From JAWKUK01 sp964402175 (GTDB lineage Bacteria > Planctomycetota > UBA1135 > GCA-002686595): DNA of 64,000 bases. Shown here piece by piece: positions 57,768 to 64,000 of this stretch. How positions within the stretch are numbered: the stretch's first letter is position 1; each line of letters starts with the position of its first letter. The position numbers and the translations under genes are program-made. The notes beneath the pieces were generated by a model that was not told the origin of the DNA, made no database searches, and saw only the letters and a list, made by a program, of their open reading frames with translations. The DNA lies in the NCBI GenBank assembly GCA_964402175.1, contig CAYOBN010000007.1, positions 1-64,000 of the forward strand, given 5' to 3'.

Positions 57768-60170
57768 CGCGCACCTGCAGCGCAGCCCCGCCTCGACCGT
57801 CCGGACATCCGCACGACGTCGGACAACCCCTACGACCCGCCGTCCGAAGGCACAACCCGGCGGCGCCCGCTGACACCGTCCCGCACCGTCGAGGCGCCGG
57901 ACCTGCGCTCGCGCGACGCGGTCGAGACCGCGCCCGTCTCGAACCGGGCCCCGGAGCGCCTCGCCCCCGAGTACGACGTGACCGTGGACGGCACCCACTG
58001 GGTGCGCGGGGTCGACTACAAAGCGAGCTTCGGCCGTGACGGCGCGACGTTCATCCCCTTCCTCGGGTCGTCCGCGCCGCGGAACTTCCCCGTGCGCTTC
58101 TCGGTGACGGAGCTGCGCCAAGGCGCAGCGCGGCTCGAGCTGCAGACGCCCGCCGTCGAGCGGGAAGCGGACCGCATCACGCTGGACCAGGGCCCCGTCC
58201 AGAGCGAGTACGTCGCGCTGCCTCGCGGCGTCGAGCAGCTCTTCGTCTTCGACGCGCCCCTCGGCGCGGGCGACCTCGTCCTGGAGCTCTCGCTCGAGAC
58301 GGAGCTCGCCGCCGCGCGCCGCGGCGCGGGCTGGCGCTTCGACGGCCCCTTCGGCGGCGTCGACTACGGCGCGGCCTTCGTGCTCGACGCTGCGGGCAAG
58401 AAGCTCGATCTGACCACGGAGCGCAGCGCCGATGGCTTCCGCTTCACGATCCCGGCCGAGTTCCTCGCCGCGGCGGAGTGGCCGATCGCGCTCGATCCGA
58501 TCCTCTCGACGTTCACGATCGACGCGACCACGACCGATCACCTGCAGCCCGACATCGCCTACGATCGGACCCGCGACAGGTTCCTCGTGGTCGCTGAAGA
58601 GGTCTTCTCTGCGACCGATCATGACGTGCGGAGCTGGCTCGTCGACAACACCGGTGCAGTCAGCGGTGTGCTCCCGATCGAGCTCACGTCCGCTAACGCG
58701 GAGCGCCCGCGCGTCGCGTGTACGGACGTTCGCCGCTCGTTCCTCGTCGTCTTCACACAGGGCACAGCAGGTGGTCCAGGCCGTCAGATCACCGGCCGCT
58801 CCCGCAACGCCGATCTCAACACGCTCAGCACCTCGTTCCGCATCGACGAGAACACCGCTAACGATCGTCGTCACGCGGACGTCTGCGGCGATACGTACAC
58901 CACCGTATCCGATGCCCACTTCACGGTGGTTTGGCAGCGGGTCTGGAACAGCAACGACTCCGACATCGCCGTGCGCACCGTCAATCCCAATGGGACGTTC
59001 GTGACGGCGGAGCAAATGGTCACCAACGTCGTCAACATCTCGGACGAAGACCCTTCGATCTCGAAGAGCATCACGACGGGCAACGCCACTGCCGCCATCG
59101 TGTGGCGCCGGCGTGACTCGTCGACGACCTCGCGCATCATGGGGTCTGTGATCAACTTCAATGGTTCCGCGATCCGTGATCCGTTCTTCGTGAGCACCGA
59201 CGTCAGTCGTCATGCCACCCCGCAGGTCTCCGGTGCTGTGAACGTCGCACTCTCACCGACCGTGATCGGCGGGACCTTCCTCGCGACCTGGTCGACCGAC
59301 TTCCTCACGGACTCTGACGTCACGCTGCGCGCGTTCCAGTCCGATTCCTCGAACACGACGATCCCGGCCTTCAGCATCGAGTCGCACCTCGACTTCATGC
59401 AGAACGTCAACTTCGCGCTCGACCAGATCACCCCTGACGTCGCGGCGGTCGAAGATGGCTGGATCGTCGTGTACGCGGCCCAGTTCCCGGGCGCTACCGA
59501 CTACGTGATCCGCGCGGACTCGCTGAACTTGGTGGGCAACCGGCTCGGGATCTCGGAGCGCTACCTCGCGCTCACGATCACTTTCCAGGACACCTTCATG
59601 CCGGCGATCGCAAGCCGTCACGAAGGAGGCGAGGCTGGTGATCGCGAGGCGTGCACGACGTGGTACCAGCAGGTCTCTGCCGGTGCCCAGGGCGACATTC
59701 GCGCTGCGCTGCATCTCGCCTCGCCGGTCAATACGTGCGCCGCGCAGTACACGTTCTGCACGAGCGGTCCGAATGGCTCGAACCCGAATCGGGGCTCGTT
59801 CATGTTCGCCACCGGCGATCTTTCGGTGACGGGCGCCAAGACCTTGTGGGCGGAAGGGATGACGACCAACGCCTTCGGGTACTTCCTCTGCTCGCTGAAC
59901 GCACAGAGCGGTATCTCGCCGCCAGGCAGCGCAGGTTCCCTGTGCCTCGGTGGCAGCATCGGGCGCTACTCGAACTCGATCCTGAATACGGGTCCGCTCG
60001 GAGGCTTCCAACTCGTCATCAACCCGCAAGCGCTGTCGCAACCCACCGGGCCGGTCGCGGCGGCTGCGGGCCAGACGTGGTACTTCCAAGCGTGGCACCG
60101 TGACTTCCCCCCGGGCGGCGGCGCGCCGACGTCGAACTTCACGAACGCGGTCGGGATTCCGTTCCAGTGA
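57768..60170 (+). CDS. Large secreted protein with repeated C-terminal module, 5' end lost in gap
   Basis: About 800 residues visible; the start is in the 57668-57767 gap. The first part has a ~240-residue beta-rich domain (EYDVTVDGTHWVRGVDYKAS, FDAPLGAGDLVLELSLETEL, GGVDYGAAFVLDAAGKKLDL). A region of propeller-like repeats then follows (LQPDIAYDRTRDRFLVVAEE, RPRVACTDVRRSFLVVFTQ, DAHFTVVWQRVWNSNDSDI, DEDPSISKSITTGNATAAI), i.e. repeated [LV]VVx and WxxD-type blades. The last ~140 residues are the shared module (YTFCTSGPNGSN, GSLCLGGSIGRYS, FQAWHRDFPPGG, TSNFTNAVGI). Likely extracellular, function unknown. A 13-bp hairpin follows the stop. Confidence 0.85.
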   Translation, partial: RAPAAQPRLDRPDIRTTSDNPYDPPSEGTTRRRPLTPSRTVEAPDLRSRDAVETAPVSNRAPERLAPEYDVTVDGTHWVRGVDYKASFGRDGATFIPFLGSSAPRNFPVRFSVTELRQGAARLELQTPAVEREADRITLDQGPVQSEYVALPRGVEQLFVFDAPLGAGDLVLELSLETELAAARRGAGWRFDGPFGGVDYGAAFVLDAAGKKLDLTTERSADGFRFTIPAEFLAAAEWPIALDPILSTFTIDATTTDHLQPDIAYDRTRDRFLVVAEEVFSATDHDVRSWLVDNTGAVSGVLPIELTSANAERPRVACTDVRRSFLVVFTQGTAGGPGRQITGRSRNADLNTLSTSFRIDENTANDRRHADVCGDTYTTVSDAHFTVVWQRVWNSNDSDIAVRTVNPNGTFVTAEQMVTNVVNISDEDPSISKSITTGNATAAIVWRRRDSSTTSRIMGSVINFNGSAIRDPFFVSTDVSRHATPQVSGAVNVALSPTVIGGTFLATWSTDFLTDSDVTLRAFQSDSSNTTIPAFSIESHLDFMQNVNFALDQITPDVAAVEDGWIVVYAAQFPGATDYVIRADSLNLVGNRLGISERYLALTITFQDTFMPAIASRHEGGEAGDREACTTWYQQVSAGAQGDIRAALHLASPVNTCAAQYTFCTSGPNGSNPNRGSFMFATGDLSVTGAKTLWAEGMTTNAFGYFLCSLNAQSGISPPGSAGSLCLGGSIGRYSNSILNTGPLGGFQLVINPQALSQPTGPVAAAAGQTWYFQAWHRDFPPGGGAPTSNFTNAVGIPFQ
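59745..60170 (+). repeat. C-terminal module, copy 4
   Basis: Most divergent of the four copies (19290-19715, 25503-25928, 32106-32531). Keeps a Cys near the start, GYFL, GSLCLGGSIGRY, FQAWHRD and TSNFTNAV. Confidence 0.82.
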
Positions 60171-60181
60171 CCGCTCGAGCG

Positions 60182-60224
60182 GCGCCTGCGACCCACCGGA
60201 CACCTGCTGTGGGGTCGCAGGCGC
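60182..60224 (+). terminator. Hairpin after the large secreted-protein gene
   Basis: Thirteen-bp stem GCGCCTGCGACCC/GGGTCGCAGGCGC (60182-60194 with 60212-60224) and a 17-nt loop, 12 nt after the stop. No T tract, so likely a 3'-end or Rho-assisted hairpin. Confidence 0.6.
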
Positions 60225-60261
60225 TCGCCCATCCAACTTCGATGAAGGTCCGCGCCAGTGT

Positions 60262-60267
60262 TACGCT
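60262..60267 (+). promoter_or_regulatory. Candidate -10 element (TACGCT), leaderless spacing
   Basis: TACGCT 7 nt before the ATG at 60275; supports this ATG over the in-frame ATG at 60242. Confidence 0.45.
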
Positions 60268-60274
60268 CTGGCGC

Positions 60275-60493
60275 ATGGCAGGTTTCCTCCGCGAAGTCAC
60301 TGAGGGCGTCGTTCGATCCCTCGGACGCGCAATCGCGACACTCGTCGCCAGCACCGTCGTGGGGGCCCTTGCGGGGCTCGTGTTCGGGCTCGTTCAGTGG
60401 GAGTTCCTAGGGCCGCTCCTCGGCAGCCTCATCGGCGCAGGCGGCGGGCTGGCGCTCGGCTGCCTCGTGCTCTTCGTGTACGCGCAAGCGTGA
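60275..60493 (+). CDS. Small two-helix membrane protein
   Basis: 72 residues from the ATG at 60275 (an ATG at 60242 would add 11 residues). A short basic N-terminus (MAGFLREVTEGVVRSLGRA) precedes two Gly-rich transmembrane helices (TLVASTVVGALAGLVFGLV and LGSLIGAGGGLALGCLVLFV), the second with small-residue packing motifs. I do not recognise the family; it could be a small membrane regulator or glycine-zipper protein. It stands alone between the secreted protein and the ACT gene. Confidence 0.6.
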   Translation: MAGFLREVTEGVVRSLGRAIATLVASTVVGALAGLVFGLVQWEFLGPLLGSLIGAGGGLALGCLVLFVYAQA

Positions 60494-60716
60494 ACGCGGA
60501 CGAGGTTGTTCACAAGTCCTCACGACGGACCCCAGCGCGAGTGCCAGCCACGGCGCAGCGGCTGAACCTGCGCATCATGGTCGAGATAAGGCTAGATACG
60601 CGATAGTGTGCCCTGCGCCGAGGTGTGGCATCGGTCGGCGTTTGGATGGATGGTTTCGCCGTGGAGCACACCAACTCCATCGACTGGAACTGCCTTACAG
60701 TAAGGTGAGTACAGCT

Positions 60717-61112
60717 ATGACGAATGAGACCTTCGACTTCTCCATCCATCCCGAACTGCTCGCGATCGCGCGGCTCGACGCCTCCGCGCCGCTGCCGGAT
60801 TGGGCGCGGGGTGGGTTCGTCACGATCTCGCGGACGGTGCACGAGCTCTCGGTCGTGTGCTCGCAGGAGTACGTGCCAGAGGGGGTCCAGGCCGAGCGTG
60901 ACAAGGTGGCGCTCGGCGTCGTCGGTGTCATTCCGATGACAACCGTCGGCGTGCTCGCTGCGTTGTGCGGCGCGCTGGCGGCGCGTTCGGTGCCGGTCTT
61001 CGTGATCTCGACCTACGACACGGACTACCTCTTGGTGTCGCGGGCTCGCCTGCAAGAGGCGCGCGAGGCGCTGACGGGCCTCGGGCACCGGGTCGTCGGG
61101 GACGTGACGTAG
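60717..61112 (+). CDS. ACT-domain protein (CASTOR/ACT_7 type)
   Basis: 131 residues from the ATG at 60717, with AGGTGAG 11 nt upstream as a plausible ribosome-binding site. The first half reads FDFSIHPELLAIARLDASAPLPDW and FVTISRTVHELSVVCSQEYVPEG; the second half carries the ACT core, VGVIPMTTVGVLAALCGALAARSVPVFVISTYDTDYLLV, with a regulatory-type amino-acid pocket. This matches small ACT proteins of the CASTOR-ACT type that bind amino acids. The partner is unknown; gene is monocistronic and faces the GT2 gene. Confidence 0.85.
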   Translation: MTNETFDFSIHPELLAIARLDASAPLPDWARGGFVTISRTVHELSVVCSQEYVPEGVQAERDKVALGVVGVIPMTTVGVLAALCGALAARSVPVFVISTYDTDYLLVSRARLQEAREALTGLGHRVVGDVT

Positions 61113-61131
61113 GCGCCCACCGAAGCGCGCC

Positions 61132-62037
61132 TCAGCGGCCGAGGCGCGCTTTCTTGTCGATCAGGTCGGCGACGAGGCCCAGGCTCAGCGTCTGCATGAA
61201 CGCGACGAAGAGCAGGACGGTCTTGTCGCCCAGGTTCGGCGCGGGCTCGACGAGAAAGAGGTCGTACGCGAGCGAGGCCATGAAGAGCGCCAGCACGCCG
61301 AGCGACAGCGGGTAGAAGATCCGCAGCGGATTGAAGTACAGGACCGTGCGCAGGATCAGCGCGAGGAACCCGAGGGTGTCCCTTATGGGCTTGATCTTGG
61401 AACGCCCCTCGCGCGCCGCGTAGTCGATCGGGATGTAGTCCACGCGGTGGCCATTGGTCAGCGCCGCGAGGGTGATCGTGGTCGTGAAGGAGAAACCCTG
61501 CGGGAGCACGCTGCGGTACGCGAGCACCAGGTCCTTGCGCATCGCACGCATCCCCGAGTTCAGGTCGGGGATGGGCGTACCGGCGAGGTACTGCGCGATC
61601 CATCGCAGCACGGCTTTGGCAGGGCGTCGGATCAGCGGGATGTGGACGTCGGCGCCGATCCGCGCGCCGACCGCCATGTCGGCGCCGTCGTCGACGGCGG
61701 CGAGGAGCTCCACGATCCGATCCTCGGGGTACGTGCCGTCCGCGTCGGTGATGACGACGACGTCGTAGGTCGCGTGGGCGATGCCGGTCTTCAGCGCCGC
61801 GCCGTAGCCCAGGTTGCGCGGGTGCCGCACGGCTCGGATCCGCGGCTCGTTGCTCGCGAGCGCCTCGAGCTTCGCTCCCGTCGCATCGCGCGAGCCGTCG
61901 TCGACGACGACGAGCTCGGTCGGGCGCCCGAGCTCCAGCGCGAGCAGGCGGCGCACGACCCCCTCGAGGCCCCGCTCTTCATCGAAGGCGGGGACGACGA
62001 TCGACACACCGCGCTGGGGTCCGGGGCCTTGGCTCAC
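61132..62037 (-). CDS. Family 2 glycosyltransferase (DPM/PglH-like)
   Basis: 301 residues from a GTG at 62037 that overlaps the mutY stop (GTGA) and follows GGAGAGGGAGC. GT-A motifs are VSIVVPAFDEERGLEGVV, VVVDDGSRDATGA, VRHPRNLGYGAALKTGI and the DxD region TDADGTYPED; acceptor region DLNSGMRAM. Two C-terminal hydrophobic segments (LGFLALILRTVLYF and LSLGVLALFMASLAY) suggest membrane association, as in polyprenyl-phosphate sugar transferases. The donor is not identifiable. The longer frame to 62691 is a shadow of mutY. Confidence 0.92.
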   Translation of the reverse strand: MSQGPGPQRGVSIVVPAFDEERGLEGVVRRLLALELGRPTELVVVDDGSRDATGAKLEALASNEPRIRAVRHPRNLGYGAALKTGIAHATYDVVVITDADGTYPEDRIVELLAAVDDGADMAVGARIGADVHIPLIRRPAKAVLRWIAQYLAGTPIPDLNSGMRAMRKDLVLAYRSVLPQGFSFTTTITLAALTNGHRVDYIPIDYAAREGRSKIKPIRDTLGFLALILRTVLYFNPLRIFYPLSLGVLALFMASLAYDLFLVEPAPNLGDKTVLLFVAFMQTLSLGLVADLIDKKARLGR

Positions 62038-63200
62038 GCTCCCTCTCCTTCGGCAAAGAGGGCCCCGCGGCTCGAATCGAGCCGCGCGAGGACCTTGCGG
62101 GCCATGCCGGAGAGGGGCACGGTGCGGGCTTCGTCCGCGGTCATGGCGCGCCAGCCGGCGGGCGGGTCGCCGGCGACCTCGGCGGCGCGGACATGCATGC
62201 GGATCCGGTGGTGCGTGATCGCGTGGCGCAAGGTGAAGAGCGCGCGGCCTGGCCGCAGGGTGAAGCCGGGCGCCGGGGGCAGCGCGTCCGGGAAGAGGTG
62301 CACGGGGGCGTCGGGCGCGGGCCGCAGCTCGACGGTCGGGAGCTGCCAGAGGCCGCCCATGCGCCCCTCCGCGGCCCGCTGCTGGAACCAGTGCACGGGC
62401 CGCGGCCCGGCGACGACCGCGGCGGGCGCGAGGTAGACCTCGAGCGCGACGTCCACCGGCTGCGGCACCGGGCGCGGCGGCGGAAGCTGCAGCGCACGGC
62501 CGCTCGCCCGACCGCGGCAGAGCGCGGCGACGGGGCACACGCCGCACGCGGGCGCCTTCGGGGTGCAGACGGTCGCGCCGAGCTCCATCAGCGCCTGGTT
62601 CCACTCGCCGGGCGACGCGGGCGCCGGGCCTTTGCGCGGCGGTGTGGCCGGGGGCCGGGCGGGGACGAGAGCCTCCGCGATGGACCAGCACGCGGTGGTG
62701 AGCTCGCGCGAGCCGCGGGCGCCGGGCAGCTCGAAGAGGCGCGCAAAGACCCGCTCGACGTTGCCATCGACGAGCGCCTCGGGCTCATCGAACGCGATCG
62801 AGAGCACCGCGCCCGCGGTGTACGGGCCGACACCGGGCAGAGCGCGTAGGCCGTCGCGTGTGCGAGGAAACGCGCCGCCGTGCAGCGCGACGACCTCCTT
62901 GGCCGCAGCGTGCAGCGCCCGTGCGCGGCGGTAATAGCCGAGGCCCGACCACGCAGCGAGGACGTCCTCCTCGCTGGCCTCGGCGAGCGCCTCGACGGTC
63001 GGAAAGCGGCGCAGGAAACGCACCCAATACCCCTCGACCGCTTCGACGCGCGTCTGCTGCAGCATGAGCTCGCTGACCCAGATCGCGTACGGATCGCGGG
63101 TGCGGCGCCACGGCAGGTCACGCCGGTGGCCGCGGTACCAGGCGACGAGTCGCTCGCGCAGCGCACGCTGGACGTCGGGGGTCGGGAGGGGCTCGGGCAC
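62034..63200 (-). CDS. mutY: Adenine DNA glycosylase MutY
   Basis: 388 residues from a GTG at 63200, the nearest start giving a normal N-terminus (VPEPLPTPDVQRALRERL). Features: ELMLQQTRVEAVEGYWVRF with the catalytic Glu/QQTR, the helix-hairpin-helix LPGVGPYTAGAVLSIAFDE with VDGNVERV (catalytic Asp), and the 4Fe-4S cluster CxxxxxxCxxCxxxxxC in CTPKAPACGVCPVAALC. The C-terminal NUDIX-like domain (about 250-388) recognises 8-oxoguanine. It removes A mispaired with 8-oxoG. Pairs with GT2 by a 4-nt overlap, but function is unrelated. Confidence 0.95.
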   Translation of the reverse strand: MPEPLPTPDVQRALRERLVAWYRGHRRDLPWRRTRDPYAIWVSELMLQQTRVEAVEGYWVRFLRRFPTVEALAEASEEDVLAAWSGLGYYRRARALHAAAKEVVALHGGAFPRTRDGLRALPGVGPYTAGAVLSIAFDEPEALVDGNVERVFARLFELPGARGSRELTTACWSIAEALVPARPPATPPRKGPAPASPGEWNQALMELGATVCTPKAPACGVCPVAALCRGRASGRALQLPPPRPVPQPVDVALEVYLAPAAVVAGPRPVHWFQQRAAEGRMGGLWQLPTVELRPAPDAPVHLFPDALPPAPGFTLRPGRALFTLRHAITHHRIRMHVRAAEVAGDPPAGWRAMTADEARTVPLSGMARKVLARLDSSRGALFAEGEGA

Positions 63201-63534
63201 CGGCGGGACAGGATACGGAACCGACCCGCGCGGCGCTGCACTGGGAACACCGGGCCGGGCTCGATGCGCGGTGCGAGGTGCCTGGGCCAATGCCGTCGGT
63301 CCGCGGGGGGGAGTCCCAGCGGGCCGCCGGCCGCGGCGCGCGCGCCCCGCGGGCCCCGCCAAACCCCAGGCGCCGAGCGAGGGGAAGNNNNNNNNNNGCT
63401 GCAGTGTCACCCCGGGCCGGGGCGCGCGGCGGGGGGGGTGGCGCGTGGGCCACGGCGGGCGGCCCGGGGGGTGGCGCCCCCGGGACCCGACGGCCGCGGC
63501 GCGAGCTCCGCGCGAGCCCGGCATACCCACTGGC
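63201..63534. other. GC-rich low-complexity region with 10-N gap
   Basis: About 330 nt of very GC-rich, G-run-containing sequence with an unresolved gap at 63388-63397. No credible gene or RNA is seen; all frames are low-complexity Arg/Gly/Pro/Ala. Poor sequence quality may be part of the reason. Confidence 0.5.
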
Positions 63535-64000
63535 TCAGAGCGAGTCGAGGCGCATCGTGACCGTGTTGGTCAAGATCAGAGCACCCGTCGCCAGATCCAG
63601 CTCCGCCGCCTGCGCGAAGAACGTCGACCCGATGAGGCCCGGTCCAACCGCGAGGGGGAGCGTCGCCGCGCCGCTCGGATCGAGCGCAACAGTCGCCGTG
63701 CCACCCGGGAGCGCGTTGACCTCGATCAACTGGTTGCCGAAGGGAAGATACGCCCGGTCCATGCCGACAGCGATGATCGCGATTCCGTTCGCTGCGCCGC
63801 CGACGATACCGAGGCTCAGCGAGGGTGTAACACCACCGAGGTCGTTGTGAACGGTACCCCGAGTCGAAGCCGGAGTGCAGGCTCCGTTGGCACACGAGCT
63901 CGCCGTGAGGCGGACTCCCTGCACGGCCTCGACGAGGAAGTCTGTCACCATCGTGTTCACGCCAGCAGAAACTGCGATCGCGAGGGCGGCGAGCGGAGTC
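63535..64000 (-). CDS. Partial secreted protein with a beta-rich C-terminal module, 5' end beyond window
   Basis: The reverse strand is open from the stop at 63535 to the right edge; an internal GTG at 63960 is not the real start because the frame continues upstream (TPLAALAIAVSAG). Visible residues end in a beta-rich tail: LGIVGGAANGIAIIAVGMDR, EVNALPGGTATVALDPSG, ATLPLAVGPGLIGSTFFAQA and LILTNTVTMRLDSL. This pattern (short strand, GPGLIG..FFAQA, LxNTVTxxL) resembles the tail of the S8 protease at 45078 and is distinct from the YC...NSTG module. Function unknown. Confidence 0.75.
   Translation of the reverse strand, partial: TPLAALAIAVSAGVNTMVTDFLVEAVQGVRLTASSCANGACTPASTRGTVHNDLGGVTPSLSLGIVGGAANGIAIIAVGMDRAYLPFGNQLIEVNALPGGTATVALDPSGAATLPLAVGPGLIGSTFFAQAAELDLATGALILTNTVTMRLDSL

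Noticed and set aside
62038..62691. N-terminal extension of the GT2 glycosyltransferase
   Set aside because: Lies over mutY in another frame; the GTG at 62037 with a ribosome-binding site and GTGA overlap is the natural start.
1..64000. CRISPR arrays, rRNA genes, insertion sequences, integrases or prophage
   Set aside because: Nothing resembling regularly spaced repeats, rRNA or transposase motifs was seen in either strand.

Overview
This is about 64 kb of very GC-rich DNA (roughly 70% G+C by eye) from a draft bacterial assembly; runs of N at 28164-28263, 57668-57767 and 63388-63397 are assembly gaps. The organism is Gram-negative in architecture: two phosphate-selective-type porins, an RND efflux pump, several lipoproteins and outer-membrane beta-barrels. 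My best inference is a marine-type Planctomycetota lineage. The main reason is a family of secreted proteins that end in the same ~140-residue module (YC..NSTG start, CLGG.IGRY centre, FQAWYRD and TSNFTDAV end), together with choice-of-anchor, LamG-like and propeller N-termini, BlaI/BlaR pairs and HEAT/TPR proteins. This is inference from protein style, not from a marker gene. The only RNA gene found is one tRNA-Phe(GAA).

Layout. 1-5.2 kb (minus): TPR-like lipoprotein (cut by the window edge), porin with a strong terminator, ArfB, a DUF971 protein, tRNA-Phe, ribF and def. 5.2-8.6 kb (plus): TPR protein, rpsT, a small unknown and a nucleotide-sugar dehydrogenase. 8.6-15.1 kb (minus): RND permease and adaptor, then a PhoD-type secreted phosphatase. 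15.3-18.1 kb (plus): a coupled metallopeptidase / ATP-grasp ligase pair and a small beta-barrel lipoprotein. 18.1-24.5 kb (minus): an unknown gene, a secreted propeller protein, PNP + NupC nucleoside salvage, and an aspartase fused to a cyclic-nucleotide-binding-like domain. 25-32.5 kb: secreted module proteins, a second porin, a gapped membrane protein, a vanadium-haloperoxidase lipoprotein and a sigma-54 activator. 32.6-35.4 kb (minus): deoA-deoB salvage. 35.5-46.9 kb (plus): lipoprotein peptidase, PAS + soluble chemoreceptor, SGNH hydrolase, histidine kinase/response regulator, HEAT protein and subtilase. 46.9-53.6 kb (plus): a giant propeller HWE kinase, then a BlaI/BlaR1/coiled-coil operon with an ACTACC-type operator. 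53.6-64 kb: DUF2200, EamA transporter, a divergent transketolase-like enzyme, a large secreted module protein, a small membrane protein, an ACT protein, GT2 + MutY, and a partial secreted protein.

How genes work together. PNP/NupC and DeoA/DeoB are complementary parts of nucleoside uptake and ribose-1-phosphate salvage, in two separate coupled pairs. Tight 4-nt start/stop overlaps couple metallopeptidase/ATP-grasp, RND/adaptor, NupC/PNP, DeoB/DeoA, kinase/regulator, BlaI/BlaR1/coiled-coil and MutY/GT2. Many genes without a clear Shine-Dalgarno have a TANNNT-like -10 hexamer only 5-9 nt before the start codon. The clearest case is TTGACC-17-TAGGGT-5-ATG at 15308. This suggests leaderless transcripts are common here.

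Most striking for follow-up: the repeated C-terminal secretion/anchoring-like modules, the metallopeptidase/ATP-grasp cassette, the CNB-aspartase fusion, the BlaR operon with no beta-lactamase, and the leaderless promoter pattern.
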